A stretch of DNA of 64,000 nt from Gautieria morchelliformis (GCA_015179125.1 WHVA01000078.1:62001-126000), one strand, 5' to 3'; numbered from the stretch's first letter, positions 31,109-41,770 are shown. The notes: generated by a model not told the origin, from the letters alone. Program-made: numbers and translations.

Positions 31109-32146
31109 TCAGTCCCTGTTGGATGACATGTGACCTGACGCGCCCGAGTCGTAGACGTCGACTTCCCGTCCAGTCACTGGACTCGTTCCCAGCGTGAGTG
31201 TCGTCCCAGCAAATGTCATGGTAAATGCGAATTCCTCGCCCTCTGGTGCCACGTTCGCTGACCTGCTTCCTTTCTTGTCATCGTCTTTCTTGTCCTTCTT
31301 TTTGGCCTTGGACCGGCAATCTATCTTCATATGGCCCTTCTTCCCGCATTTCCAACATTCTATGTTGGCTTTATCGGCTTTCCCGGTGCTGGAGGCGCCA
31401 TTGCGTGCTGGAGTTTTCCTTTGGCCCTTTGTCATGGCGAGCGCATTCTCGTTCACCTTTAGTTGCCACTCCTCAATGGTAAGTCGCTCGAATTCGTCGA
31501 CTAGCGTGCTGACCACTTGGTCTGGCTCAAGCTTGGCCTTTGCATGTGCTGCCGACATCATTATCGCATTAATTAGCGGGTGGTACGACTTTGGGAGCGA
31601 GCCGAGGGTGACCAGGTCATCATCAGTGAGTCCCGCGTTCATCCCTGCGAGTTGCTCCTGCATTCTCATGAGAGACTCCAGGTGCGTACGGACGTTCGAT
31701 TCGTCCTCGCACTTCAGTTCGTACATGTGTCGTCACATGTCGACTTTGACCGTGAGTGCTCTTGTCTCATGCTTTGCACATATGGCCTCCCATACCTCCT
31801 TTGCCGTGGCTAGGTTGCGGATTTCGATGAGGATGCTGTCAGGGACCGTGGTGAATATCTGTGCCATTATCACTGCCTCACGCTGATTGTAATCGTCCCA
31901 GCGTTTCTCGAGTTCCTCCAGGTCCTCTTCCTCCTTCTCTGTGAGTACGTGGCCGTCGGGGTACGTCGGGATCCTACGGGGGATCCGAGCGTTCCCTTCA
32001 AGGTGACGCTTCGCGCCCTGGGTCGCCGCCAGCGTAGCTAACGTCTGGCTTTTCCAGGTGACCCAGTTCGTGCTGTCCCTGGCCAGCTTCGGGACGACGA
32101 ACGACTTGGAGGTGGGGGTGGACGTTGTGGGCTCTGCGGGGCCCAT
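31109..32146 (-). pseudogene. copia-3 gag and protease
   Basis: The start codon ATGGGCCCC lies inside the presumed primer-binding sequence at 32146. The Gag domain has the copia-type WVTWKSQTLATLAA and AKEVWEAICAKHETR; the zinc knuckle is CWKCGKKGHMKIDC; the aspartic protease motif is YDSGASGHMS. An in-frame TGA (31733-31735 region) separates the first 137 residues from the rest, where CGA is expected before CGACAC. Confidence 0.85.
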
Positions 32147-32884
32147 AACCTGTTGGTAAGGGCGCAGTAGTCTGGAGACGAAGTAGCTCAGTGAATGGTC
32201 GATTCACTGAGCGTGTATTATTACTGTACCTGGAGACAAAGTAGCTACAGACAGAATGTAAGCTACCGCCCGTCTCGGTACACAGAAATGGTACGTACCT
32301 CAGTGAATGGTCGATTCACTGAGGTACGACTAGACATCCTTGGACTACTATACTGCCACGGTCAAGCTTGACCGTGGCTACCTAACTACGTGTCTGTGCA
32401 TCAGTCACGACCCTGCGTTCTCCGCTTACCGGCCTCAATCCTCTGATCACTACAGGTGTGCCTGGATTGGTTGAGCCATTGAGGCTATCTATAGTATAAA
32501 GTTCTAGGGGGGGCGGTTGTGGGCCTCCCTATATGAAAACAGCACGCTCTGCTGACATAATCCTGACATAAGCCTGACATAATCCTGACTAAGATGCAAA
32601 CAAACCACGCAACTATGGCGGGGCTTGAATGCGAGCGGTGCAGCCGCGAGCAGCGTCTAATCCTGACTAAGACGCTGCGCACGACGCGCGTTCTCTACCC
32701 CCTGCCATCACGCTCTCCCACCGTCCTCCCAGCGTGCTTCTTTCATATCTATTTCTGTCTCAGGTATGTTCTCACCTTCTGGATCAATTGACTGACCCTG
32801 ATGAGGCATGCAGAAGCTTTTCATTCACTGGTGTGTCTCTCATTTAATTTTCGCTTTTTTAACTCATTTTTGGCCCCTTTTTAG

Positions 32885-33775
32885 GCCAGATTACACCTCT
32901 CAGCTCCTCTTCACTCTGCCTGTGGGTGTCTGCCTGCATCCTGGTGAGCATCCTGGCCCCATTTTCGCTTTTTTTGCATGGTTTGCTCATGCAAGCAGCT
33001 CTGCAGTGCCTTGGGTATGTTTTTCTCTTTTATTTTCGCTTTTTTAGGCTTATTTTTGCCTTTCTCATGCCAGATCTATCCTCCCAGCCTCATATCTCTT
33101 AGGTATGGTTTCATCCTCTGAGCAATTCCCCTTTTCTGTGTTAATTTTCGCTTTTTTGCCCCATTTTTTCCCCTTTTCAGGCCAGATTACACCTCTCAGC
33201 TCCTTTTCACACTACCTGTGGGTGTCTGCCTGCATCCTGGTGAGCATCCTGGCCCCATTTTCGCTTTTTTTGCATGGTTTGCTCATGCAAGCTGTTCTGC
33301 AGTGCCTTGGGTATGTTTTTCTCTTTTATTTTCGCTTTTTTAGGCTTATTATTGCCTCTCTCAGGCCTGATCTATATTCCCTGCCTCATATCTCTTAGGT
33401 ATGGTTTCATCCTCTGAGCAATTCCCCTTTTCTGTGTTAATTTTCGCTTTTTTGCCCCATTTTTTCCCCTTTTCAGGCCAGATTACACCTCTCAGCCCCT
33501 CTTCACTCTACCTGTGGGTGTCTGCCTGCATTCTGGTGAGCATCCTGCCCTCATTTTTGCTTTTTTGCAGGGTTTGCTCATGCTAGAAGCTCTGCAGTGC
33601 CTTGGGTATGTTTTTCTCTTTTGATTTTGCTTTTTAAAGTTTATTTTGGCTGTTTTTCAAGCGTACTTAGGCCTTTTTCATCCCAGATATACTTCCAAGC
33701 CTCCTATTCCTTTGGTAGGTTTTCGTTCTCATCACATTGTTGCTTTTTTGAAATTAATTTAGACTTTGTTATCAG
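32885..33775. repeat. Three tandem 296-bp units at the Helitron 5' end
   Basis: Units begin GCCAGATTACACCTCTCAG at 32885, 33181 and 33477 (period 296). Each contains intron-like stretches: GTGAGCATCC...CATGCAAG, GTATGTTTTT...CTCTCAG and GTATGGTTTC...TTTTCAG, separated by short spacers. The third unit decays into diverged sequence. Any protein read from these frames is low-complexity hydrophobic and not believable. Confidence 0.88.
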
Positions 33776-34655
33776 GTCCTCCAACAGGCCTTCCTGTCAT
33801 TGGTGAGTTTGGCGGTCACTTTTACTTTTCTTGGATGCTTATTAGATATATCTAAGTCCCTCTGGTATATTTGGTTGTTTTATATAACTGTTTCAGGCTT
33901 GATTTAACCTCTTCATTCCCGATCTGTTCTCCAGGCTGTCACTCCTTAGGTATCTTCCTATTCTCATAGCAATTTTCCTTTTTGGCACCAATTTTGGGTT
34001 TGTCCATAACTGATCAGTTTGCTATTTCTTTCAGTCCCAGCTATCCAGTAAGGTTTTGCCATCTGTATGTTGGATTTTCAAGCTAATGTTGACTTGGCCA
34101 TTAGTTTCCCTTCTTGGTTTTTGCTAGGCTCTGTGCGGTGCTAATCTCTCTGGCCTATAGTGATTGAGGTGGTTGGTTGGTTGGATTGTGCACTGGAAGC
34201 TTGCATTGCAGTTTGGTTCTGGAAAGAATTACAACTCCAGTGTGGTCTGTGAACTGGATTGGTTTGGTGGTGCATATTGGATTTAGGGGGTTTAGGTGGA
34301 CATTGACCACCTTGCTGGTATCTGTGGTGGATTTGTTAGGTTGGGTGGTCAGTTGGTTGGATTGTGCACTGGGGGCTTGCATTGCAGTTTGAGTCTGGCC
34401 AGAGTTACAACTCTGTTAGCCAGTGTGGTCTGTGAACTGGGATTGGTTTGGTGGTTTAGACGGTTTAGGTGGACATCGACCGCATCCCTGGTATCCCCTA
34501 TTGTTGGTTGTGAGCTACAGTCATTGTGAAAATGTGAGTATCCTTGATAAAAAAAATTTTTTTTGGCTTGATTTGAAACTGACTGTAATCTAAGGGAGCC
34601 CTCTACACCAGAGCGTGATAGGCAGGAGGAGCGTGCTCTGGAGCGTCAGCGGCGG
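33776..34655. other. Helitron leader region with a 176-bp duplication
   Basis: TTGGATTGTGCACTGG occurs at 34181 and 34357, and about 150 bp around each is similar (period 176). The remainder is T-rich with GT..AG-like stretches and has no coding frame. It is probably the promoter and 5' untranslated region of the Rep gene. Confidence 0.6.
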
Positions 34656-37118
34656 TTGCCAATGACGTCCCCTTCTGTGCGTCGTTGGGATAGGGTTCTC
34701 GCTGCAGCTCAAGAACGTCTTCGAAATCCTGACCCTCCACCTCCTCAGCCATTTCCTCGACCTCTACTCCCTCAGGACAATGCAATTCCTTGGCCTCCTG
34801 TGGCTGGACCTTCAAATGCCATTCCACCTGATCTAAGTCCTCGGGATGCTGTACGTGCCATACAGGAACGGTTAGCAGATATGCCTCTAGCACCTGTGCG
34901 TCAGAGACATCCCCTGTTAGCACCGCCACCTGTTCCTGTAGGCTCTGCAGCAGTAGCGGCACTGCGGGCCCAGGCTGCTAATGCCCAGATAGCACCTCCT
35001 CCTGTCCCTGTAGGCTCTGCGGCGGTAGCTGCCTTGCAGGTCCAGGCTGCTAATGCCCAGATAGCACCTCCTCCTCCCGTCCCTGTAGGCTCTGCAGCGG
35101 TAGCTGCCTTGCGGGTCCAGGTCGCTAATGCCCAGATAGCACCTCCTCCTCCCGTCCCTGTAGGCTCTGCAGCAGTAGCTGCCTTGCGGGCCCAGGCTGC
35201 TAATATCAATCCTAGACCTCTGCCACAACAAAGACAGGCACGACGGCGCGCACGACACCCTGAACCTCTCCCAGATCAAATGCCACTCCAGCAGCAGCCT
35301 GCACCACAACAACCTGTACCTCCTCTGCCTCCAGGACCCCCTGTGCCTCCACAGCCTCTGCATCCACCTGCTCCTGCTCAGCCCCCTCCACTTCCACCGC
35401 CTCCACCAATGCCTTTAAGAACCCTTCCGCTAGCACGTCGCCCTTTGATTGAACAACAGATTGCACCTCATGACCTTGGTGCTATGGATGACAAATGTCC
35501 AAAATGTAAAGCATGGCATTGGAAGGCAGAGCGTCTGTCCGACTCTACCATTGCTGAGCCCAAATTTGGTATATGTTGTTCAAAGGGCCAGATACACCTT
35601 GAATTGTTGATGGAACCTCCAGAACCACTAAAGACTCTTTTGGTCAGCCAAGACAGGCGTGGCAAACAGTTTAGAGAAAAGATTCGGAACTATAATGCTG
35701 CACTGGCATTCGTCTCTGTGGGAGTGAACATAGATGACAAGGTTGTGAATAGACCTGGGCCATATGTCTTCAAAATTCAGGGAGGCCTCTATCATATTCA
35801 TGGCGCTCTTCTTCCTACTCAGGGTCAGGATAGGGCACCCAGCTATGCGCAGCTCTACTTTTATGATCCAGCAGAGGCTTTGCGACGTAGGGAGGCCAAT
35901 AACAGTTTTGATCCTTTGGATTCAGATGTTTTAAGTGACCTCCAAGAAATGATGCAGGCTCACAATCCATTGGTTCCAATCTATCAGCAGGCGATGGAAA
36001 GGCTTAGGAACCAGCCAGATAGGTTGACTGTGGAGGCCAGACTCACCTACAGAGCACATACAGACCAGAGAAGATATAATATTCCTACAGCGGATGAGAT
36101 TGCCATTGTGCTCCCTGGAGAAGGTGTGCCTGGAGGCACTAGAGACATTGTCATTCAGCTTAGAGGTGGAGAACTGCAACGAATTCAGGCCGAACATGCT
36201 TTGTATGCACCACTACACTATGTGCTTCTCTTTCCCAGAGGTGAATCAGGCTGGGATTGGGACATTCCACGGATAGACCAAGCTCTTCCACGACAAGGCC
36301 AGGAGGGGGAGGAGGAGGAGGACCCTTCAAGTGACAGGCGTGTGACCATGTCAAAATACTATCGTTATCGTCTTTTTCCAAGGGAGGGTGAAGCTGAAAC
36401 TCTCTTCCTAGCTGGCAAGCTCTTTCAGCAATACATTGTGGATGCTTGGGCAGCGACTGAACAGCAGAAGCTAAATTGGATCAAATACCATCAACATGAG
36501 CTGCGAGCTGAGGTCAACAATCAGATGATTGATACATTTGGACCTGAGGACAATCAGGCCAATCCAGCTAACTTGGGACAAAAGGTCATCTTGCCTGCTA
36601 CATTTACTGGGAGCGCCAGGGATATGAACGAGAATTTTCAAAATTCAATGGCAATCACTAGGAAGCATGGTCCAGCAGATGTCTTTGTGACAATGACAGC
36701 AAACCCCCAGTGGAAAGAAATCAAAGATGCTCTCAAGCCAGGCCAGACTCCCAGTGATCGTCCTGACTTGGTTGCAAGGGTTTTTCATCTCAAGAAGGAG
36801 CAATTGATCAAACGTATCATGAAGGATGGTATCCTTGGTCGCACAGTTGCACGTGTCCATGTGATCGAATTCCAGAAGCGGGGGCTCCCTCATATGCACC
36901 TTCTTATATGGTTTAAAGAGGCGGATAAGATCAGGACACCAGAAGCTGTGGATGCTTTGGTTTGGGCTGTCTTTCCTGATCAGCAAGAGCATCCAAGGCT
37001 CTACAAATTAGTTTGTGATCTAATGACTCATGGCCCCTGTGGACAAGCGCGTCCTTGGGCTTCTTGCATGACAGAGGGCAAGTGTTCTAAACATTTCCCA
37101 AAGGAATTTCGTGGGTGA
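34656..37118 (+). CDS. Helitron Rep N-terminal protein (Helitron_like_N, HUH motif)
   Basis: This part of the RepHel transposase nicks and joins DNA. Order: a proline-rich N-terminus with four in-frame 24-25-residue repeats (PVGSAAVAALRAQAANAQIA, residues about 85-185); a zinc-finger-like segment (DKCPKCKAWHW ... GICCSKGQIHLELL); the Helitron-like N domain (APLHYVLLFPRGESGWDW, KYYRYRLFPREGE, FTGSARDMNENFQNSM); and the HUH motif in VIEFQKRGLPHMHLLIWF. It ends at a TGA right after CSKHFPKEFRG, where homologues continue, so the stop reflects a single-base frameshift or an unrecognised small intron; the next frame starts four bases earlier. No other defect was seen. The true start may be upstream. 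Confidence 0.85.
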   Translation: MPMTSPSVRRWDRVLAAAQERLRNPDPPPPQPFPRPLLPQDNAIPWPPVAGPSNAIPPDLSPRDAVRAIQERLADMPLAPVRQRHPLLAPPPVPVGSAAVAALRAQAANAQIAPPPVPVGSAAVAALQVQAANAQIAPPPPVPVGSAAVAALRVQVANAQIAPPPPVPVGSAAVAALRAQAANINPRPLPQQRQARRRARHPEPLPDQMPLQQQPAPQQPVPPLPPGPPVPPQPLHPPAPAQPPPLPPPPPMPLRTLPLARRPLIEQQIAPHDLGAMDDKCPKCKAWHWKAERLSDSTIAEPKFGICCSKGQIHLELLMEPPEPLKTLLVSQDRRGKQFREKIRNYNAALAFVSVGVNIDDKVVNRPGPYVFKIQGGLYHIHGALLPTQGQDRAPSYAQLYFYDPAEALRRREANNSFDPLDSDVLSDLQEMMQAHNPLVPIYQQAMERLRNQPDRLTVEARLTYRAHTDQRRYNIPTADEIAIVLPGEGVPGGTRDIVIQLRGGELQRIQAEHALYAPLHYVLLFPRGESGWDWDIPRIDQALPRQGQEGEEEEDPSSDRRVTMSKYYRYRLFPREGEAETLFLAGKLFQQYIVDAWAATEQQKLNWIKYHQHELRAEVNNQMIDTFGPEDNQANPANLGQKVILPATFTGSARDMNENFQNSMAITRKHGPADVFVTMTANPQWKEIKDALKPGQTPSDRPDLVARVFHLKKEQLIKRIMKDGILGRTVARVHVIEFQKRGLPHMHLLIWFKEADKIRTPEAVDALVWAVFPDQQEHPRLYKLVCDLMTHGPCGQARPWASCMTEGKCSKHFPKEFRG
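34919..35210 (+). repeat. In-frame 72-75-bp tandem repeat in the Helitron Rep gene
   Basis: Four units starting GCACC(T/G)CC encode PVPVGSAAVAAL.. and differ by substitutions and one three-base insertion, so the frame is kept. Confidence 0.85.
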
Positions 37119-39625
37119 CATCTGTCACTGAAGATGGCTATCCACAGTATCGCCGTCCTAATGATGGCAGACAGCATAATGTCAGAGGCAACATCATGGA
37201 CAACCGCGACGTGGTTCCCTATTGTCCCACCCTCCTCTTGGAATTTGAATGCCATATTAATGTGGAACCCACATTCAATGTGCGCTCTATCAAGTACATT
37301 CACAAGTATATGTACAAGGGGCCTGACAGGACCACAATGACCATTAATAAGGAGAGGGATGAGGTTAAACAGTACCTCGATGCACGCTATGTCAGCTCAC
37401 ATGAAGGTGCTTGGAGACTGCTGGAATATAAAATGCATGTTCAGGTCCCTCCTGTCATGGCACTTCCAGTCCATTTGCCAGGCCAGCACAATGTGATATT
37501 TGATCCTCATATGGATCCAGGCATGGCTTTGCAGAGGGCAGAGGATGCTAAGACCATGCTCATGGCCTATTTTGAAGCCAATGACAGATATCCTGAGGCA
37601 CGTGAACTACTCTATGTGGAATTTCCTGAGCACTATGTTTGGAAAAAGCAAGCCAAGCGGTGGCAGCCTCACCAGCGGGGTTTCAGTCTTGGTCGCCTTC
37701 ATTTTGCAAGTCCAGCCTCTGGAGAGCGCTTTTTCTTGCGAACCCTCCTTACAGTTGTCAGAGGCGCAACGTCATTTGAGGAGCTTAGATCCTTTGATGG
37801 TGACCTTTGTCCTACTTACAAGGCTGCATGCCTGGCAAGGGGCCTGTTAGAAGATGATTCAGAGTGGACACAGTGTCTTCAGGAGGCTGCACATATACAA
37901 ACAGGTTTCCAGCTCAGGAGGTTATTTGTCACTATTCTCCTTCGGTGTAACCCTGCTCGGCCTGCTCAAATCTGGGAGGAGTTTCAGGAGCGTATTTGTG
38001 ATGACCTGGAGTATCAGCTTCAAAATAGGCATGGCATTCACCATCCTACCAATGATCAAATCTATGACTTTGGTCTCTTTCTCATTGACAAGATCATACG
38101 TCAGGGGGGGAAGTCTCTGGATGAGTTCCCAGATATGCCACAGATAATGGGGCACTGGGAGGGATTGGTAGGGAACCGTTGGATAGCTGAGCAGCGGGAC
38201 TATGACCCAGCTACAGAGCTGGAAAAAGCCGCCACCAATATTGACAAGCTTAATGCAGAACAGAGGCGTGTCCATGATGAGATCCTCCATTCAGCCATAA
38301 ATGGAGAGGGTCTTCTGTTCTTTGTCAATGGCCCTGGTGGTACAGGCAAAACTTTTACCTGGAACACCCTGGCTCATTCTATCAGAGGAAGGGGTCTTAT
38401 TGTCCTATGCATTGCATCTTCAGGAATTGCAGCATTGCTTCTAATTGGGGGCAGAACATCACATGCTATGCTCAAGATTCCAATTCTGATTCATGAGGGT
38501 TCTCTATGTGACATCAAAAGAGGCTCACCATTGGCAGAACTTCTCAAGCAGGTCCATTTGATCATATGGGATGAGGTGCCTATGCAGCATCGTCATGTAG
38601 TTGAAGCTGTCGACAGAACCTGCAGGGATGTCCTAGAGCGTCCAGATCGTCCATTTGGTGGTATTACTGTGGCTTGGGGTGGAGATTTCCAGCAAACTCT
38701 GCCTGTCGTTCCTCGAGGTAACAAGGAGGAGATCGTGGGTGCTTCTATCCAAAGATCTCCTTTGTGGCATCATGTCAAGGTCCTCCATCTTACTCAAAAT
38801 ATGCGAGTCGACCCTCATGATCCCCAGAGTGAACAATTTGCTCAGTGGCTCTCTGATGTTGGTCAGGGAAAGGATCTCCCTTTGGACAATTCATTCACAC
38901 TTCCTCAGCACATGATCTGTGGACCACAGGTGTCAGATCTCATTGCAGCTATCTATCCTAACATTGGTACTGGGGAGGCACTCCAAGACAAATACTTTTT
39001 GGAACGTGCCATCCTTTGCCCTCGCAATATGGAAATGGATGAGATTAATGCTGAGGTGCTCAATGTATTCCCTGGGGAGGAGCGTCTCTATCCCAGTGCA
39101 GACTCAGTCAAAGGAAATGAAGATGGCAACGTGTATCCTGTGGAGTATCTCAACTCACTCAACATGGGTGGGCTTCCTCCATCTCAACTCAGGCTTAAAC
39201 CTGGAGTGGTACTCATGCTTCTTCGGAATATTGACCTTGGTCGTGGACTCTGCAATGGTACAAGGTTGCGTCTCATCAATATGACCAACAGGGTACTCTT
39301 TGTGAGGATCATTTCAGGACCATTTGCAGGAGAGACTGCATTTATCCCTAGGATTACAGTGACACCAACCTCAGACCAATTGCCATTTGAGCTCCAGCGT
39401 CGCCAGTTTCCTGTCAGGCTGGCCTTTGCCATGACTATCAACAAGTCTCAAGGGCAGTCTCTTGGCACGGTAGGCATAGACTTGCAATACGTGGTATTTT
39501 CACATGGACAGTTGTATGTTGCAGTGTCAAGAGGCACTAATTGGAACAGAGTCCATATTCTTTTAGGGGAGGGGAACAAAACTTCTAATATTGTATACAA
39601 AGAAGTGTTGCTGAAGCCTGATTAA
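37115..39625 (+). CDS. Helitron Rep tyrosine region and Pif1-like helicase
   Basis: It continues the Rep protein: the two catalytic tyrosines lie in IKYIHKYMYKGPDR near residue 65. After a linker comes a superfamily 1 Pif1-type helicase: Walker A GPGGTGKTFTW, Walker B LIIWDEVPM, motif III WGGDFQQTLPVV, LTQNMRVD, motif V AFAMTINKSQGQSLG, motif VI LYVAVSRGTNWNRV. All helicase motifs are present and the frame is open over 836 codons to a TAA. It overlaps the upstream frame by four bases; together they make one RepHel protein but for a -1/+2 shift at about 37113. The helicase would unwind donor DNA during rolling-circle transposition. Confidence 0.88.
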   Translation: MTSVTEDGYPQYRRPNDGRQHNVRGNIMDNRDVVPYCPTLLLEFECHINVEPTFNVRSIKYIHKYMYKGPDRTTMTINKERDEVKQYLDARYVSSHEGAWRLLEYKMHVQVPPVMALPVHLPGQHNVIFDPHMDPGMALQRAEDAKTMLMAYFEANDRYPEARELLYVEFPEHYVWKKQAKRWQPHQRGFSLGRLHFASPASGERFFLRTLLTVVRGATSFEELRSFDGDLCPTYKAACLARGLLEDDSEWTQCLQEAAHIQTGFQLRRLFVTILLRCNPARPAQIWEEFQERICDDLEYQLQNRHGIHHPTNDQIYDFGLFLIDKIIRQGGKSLDEFPDMPQIMGHWEGLVGNRWIAEQRDYDPATELEKAATNIDKLNAEQRRVHDEILHSAINGEGLLFFVNGPGGTGKTFTWNTLAHSIRGRGLIVLCIASSGIAALLLIGGRTSHAMLKIPILIHEGSLCDIKRGSPLAELLKQVHLIIWDEVPMQHRHVVEAVDRTCRDVLERPDRPFGGITVAWGGDFQQTLPVVPRGNKEEIVGASIQRSPLWHHVKVLHLTQNMRVDPHDPQSEQFAQWLSDVGQGKDLPLDNSFTLPQHMICGPQVSDLIAAIYPNIGTGEALQDKYFLERAILCPRNMEMDEINAEVLNVFPGEERLYPSADSVKGNEDGNVYPVEYLNSLNMGGLPPSQLRLKPGVVLMLLRNIDLGRGLCNGTRLRLINMTNRVLFVRIISGPFAGETAFIPRITVTPTSDQLPFELQRRQFPVRLAFAMTINKSQGQSLGTVGIDLQYVVFSHGQLYVAVSRGTNWNRVHILLGEGNKTSNIVYKEVLLKPD

Positions 39626-39723
39626 ATATGTATTTCCATTTGTATTTAATGTATGTAGTTTCATTTCACCAAATAATTCTTTGATTCTATTAACTACCCA
39701 TGTGCAATGTTAACCCTAAATAA

Positions 39724-39753
39724 CCCGGTGCGAAGCACGGGTCTATTGGCTAG
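39724..39753 (+). terminator. Helitron 3' hairpin and CTAG terminus
   Basis: The stem CCCG(G)TGC/GCACGGG with a GAA loop (39724-39741) lies nine bases before the terminal CTAG. This is the Helitron 3' signal for ending rolling-circle transposition. Confidence 0.85.
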
Positions 39754-40559
39754 TATCTCCAGATAACCATGTATTTGGCACTCAGAAGCTGAGTAAGCAG
39801 TTCTAAGCCAATTAGGGCTCTGTAGCCATAATTACTAAGAGCACTGCTTAGCACAGCTGAGCATAGCCTGGTACAGCCTAGTTGTCATGACTGACCATGA
39901 TCCCCATTGTTTGGTGAAGCCAAACAGGCTGCACAGTTGCTATGGCTGCATATAGCAACTGTTTGGGACTCAGCTGGAAATACTGAGAGAGCCATCTGCC
40001 GGACTTGTGGGTGCTTGGGTGACCATAAGTCCGAAAATGCGGCCACCGCCGAGGTGCCCGGCGGAGTTTGAAATAGAGCGCCCGGAACAGAGTTGTGGGT
40101 GCTAGAGGATCCACAACTCTGTAATGACAGAAAAATGGTAGTTTGAGCCATGGAGACTTTGGAAAAATAAGGAAAAATATAAGATAACTAGAGGAATGTT
40201 TGAAAGCCTTTCCCCAGCTATATTAACAGCATATAGATACTGTTAATTCTTCAAATGTGTTTTTACATGTTGTCAAGACAAAAAGAAAAGACTAGGCTGG
40301 TTGAGCAGCCTTCCTTGGCTGGTTGAACAGCCGTTCCCCTACAGTGGGCACAACCCATGAGGTTGAATCCAAGCCCTCTGCTCTGAGATCCTGGTTCGGC
40401 TCTGGTAGAGCCAAACTACAGTACAACTTACAGTCTTAACAGTATATCTGAACTCCCTACACTCATTGTTCAGAATGCCAATCACCCATTCATACACCTG
40501 TGCCAAAGGCCGCTGTGTAATGCCAAAAATCGAAGCTCAGCGTGCATGAGGTGCTTCAA

Positions 40560-41770
40560 GCGTCCCGGAAACCCCCCCATTCCATCACCAGTATTCCAAC
40601 CCCCCGTCAGTTCAACCCATACCCTGGCACCAAGTTATCAGTGCTGGCCGAGGGCATGTCAGCGAAGTTCCCAAAGAACTGAGTGCTGAACCCCCGGAAC
40701 CTAGTGATCCTGGCAATGGTGGTGGAGGTGGTGACAATTCTGATTCGGAGCATAATTCCAATCCCAAAGTAGCAGACCCAAGACCTAATCCCAACCTGAA
40801 TGCAGTGGCAAACAGCGAGGAACAGGTGGGATGACTACTCATGGCTTTGGAAAGGCTCACTGACAATGGACTTGGTGGTGGAGACTGGAATGACTCCAAG
40901 GCAAAACTCTGGAACCCGACCAGTTTGATGGCTCAGACCTGAAGAAGCTCTTAGGATTCCTTCTCCAGTGCACATTGAATTTCTGTGCCAAACCCCAAGC
41001 TTTCCAAGATGGTTCTATGAAAGTGAACTATATTTTGTCCTTCCTCAAGGGAACAGCTCTGGATTATTTCGAGCCCTACCTTGCAGATGACCCTGCCGAT
41101 GAACCCGGATGGGCTTTGGATTATACGGCATTCACAGAAGAGCTCTACCTGAACTTCGGCCCCTACAATCAGGTTGCCAATGCTGAAATTGAGCTCGAGA
41201 ATCTGGTCATGAAGGACATCCACAAGGTAACTCGGTTTTTGTTGATTTCTACATGCTTGCATCCATCCTCCAGTACAATGATTCGGCCTTGCATCGCCGA
41301 GCCTATTTGGCTTTGCTGAAGTGAATCAAAGATGACATGGTGCATTTCAACAAACCCCAAACCCTTGATGACCTCCAAGACCTCGTTCAGAAAATTGATC
41401 AGAGGTATTAGGAATGTCATGGAGAGCTCTCTCATGAGCTCATTCCACTCCCAAACCAAGGCAAAGAATGACAGGTCAGCCAACCAAACCAAGGTTCCCA
41501 GAACAATGACCTATGACCAGGTCAAGGTTCAGGCCATTCTAATGCTAATGCCGGTAGTTACCAAGGCAAAGGCAAAGATAAGCTGAAAGGGAATAATCAG
41601 TCCAAGGGTCAGAAAAAACCCGACCCGGACAAACCCGGCAAGGACGGCAAACTCATGCCTGCAGAATGCCAACGCCACATGGATAACAACCTCTGCTTAG
41701 TATGTGCACAGAGTGGCCACTGTGTGAAAGAATGTCCGAAAGCCACACCACCCCCAGGCAGCCACGGCTT
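40560..41770 (+). pseudogene. gypsy-4 gag, decayed
   Basis: Pieces of one gag frame: DGSMKVNYILSFLKGTALDY, DYTAFTEELYLNFGPYNQ and NAEIELENLVMKDIHKVTRF form the Retrotrans_gag domain (about 40975-41230), and a zinc knuckle CLVCAQSGHCVKEC lies near 41693-41735. Several stops and frameshifts lie before and after these blocks, so no product is expected. Confidence 0.75.

Larger units (their letters stand above)
27643..32454 (-). mobile_element. Complete Ty1/copia element copia-3 (decayed)
   Basis: Two 304-bp LTRs (27643-27946 and 32151-32454) are flanked by the GGTGT duplication (27638-27642 and 32455-32459). On the minus strand the 5' LTR is followed by GGTTATGGGCCCC, which resembles the complement of the initiator-tRNA-Met anticodon arm, as in Drosophila copia, and the 3' LTR is preceded by AAGGGGGAG. 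Gag, protease, integrase, RT and RNase H are in copia order. By eye the LTRs differ at about eight sites, six of them CpG-type. Confidence 0.93.
32488..39753 (+). mobile_element. Near-complete Helitron
   Basis: The 5' end is TCTATAGTATAAAG after an A (32487). The 3' end is CTAG (39750-39753) before a T (39754), preceded by a hairpin (39724-39741, CCCGGTGC-GAA-GCACGGG). This matches the A|T insertion and CTRR ending of Helitrons, which move by rolling-circle replication without target duplication. It encodes a Rep and Pif1-like helicase protein in two overlapping frames and carries a long repetitive 5' region. It sits in the solo LTR 33 bp from copia-3. Confidence 0.9.
26732..40343. mobile_element. 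Solo-LTR-like insertion (TG...CA) hosting copia-3 and a Helitron
   Basis: It starts TGTTTTGG, ends CCCCTACA, and is flanked by GTGGG at 26727-26731 and 40344-40348. Without its two guests it is about 1.5 kb (26732-27642, 32460-32487, 39754-40343). It has no coding frame and no visible internal LTR pair, so a large solo LTR is the simplest reading; a TRIM-like element is possible. Confidence 0.75.

Noticed and set aside
32885-33775. CRISPR-like array
   Set aside because: The units are 296 bp without short identical repeats and variable spacers, in a eukaryotic Helitron.
32808-33806. Hydrophobic frames in the Helitron leader
   Set aside because: They come from T-rich tandem units, contain splice-like signals and lack coding character.
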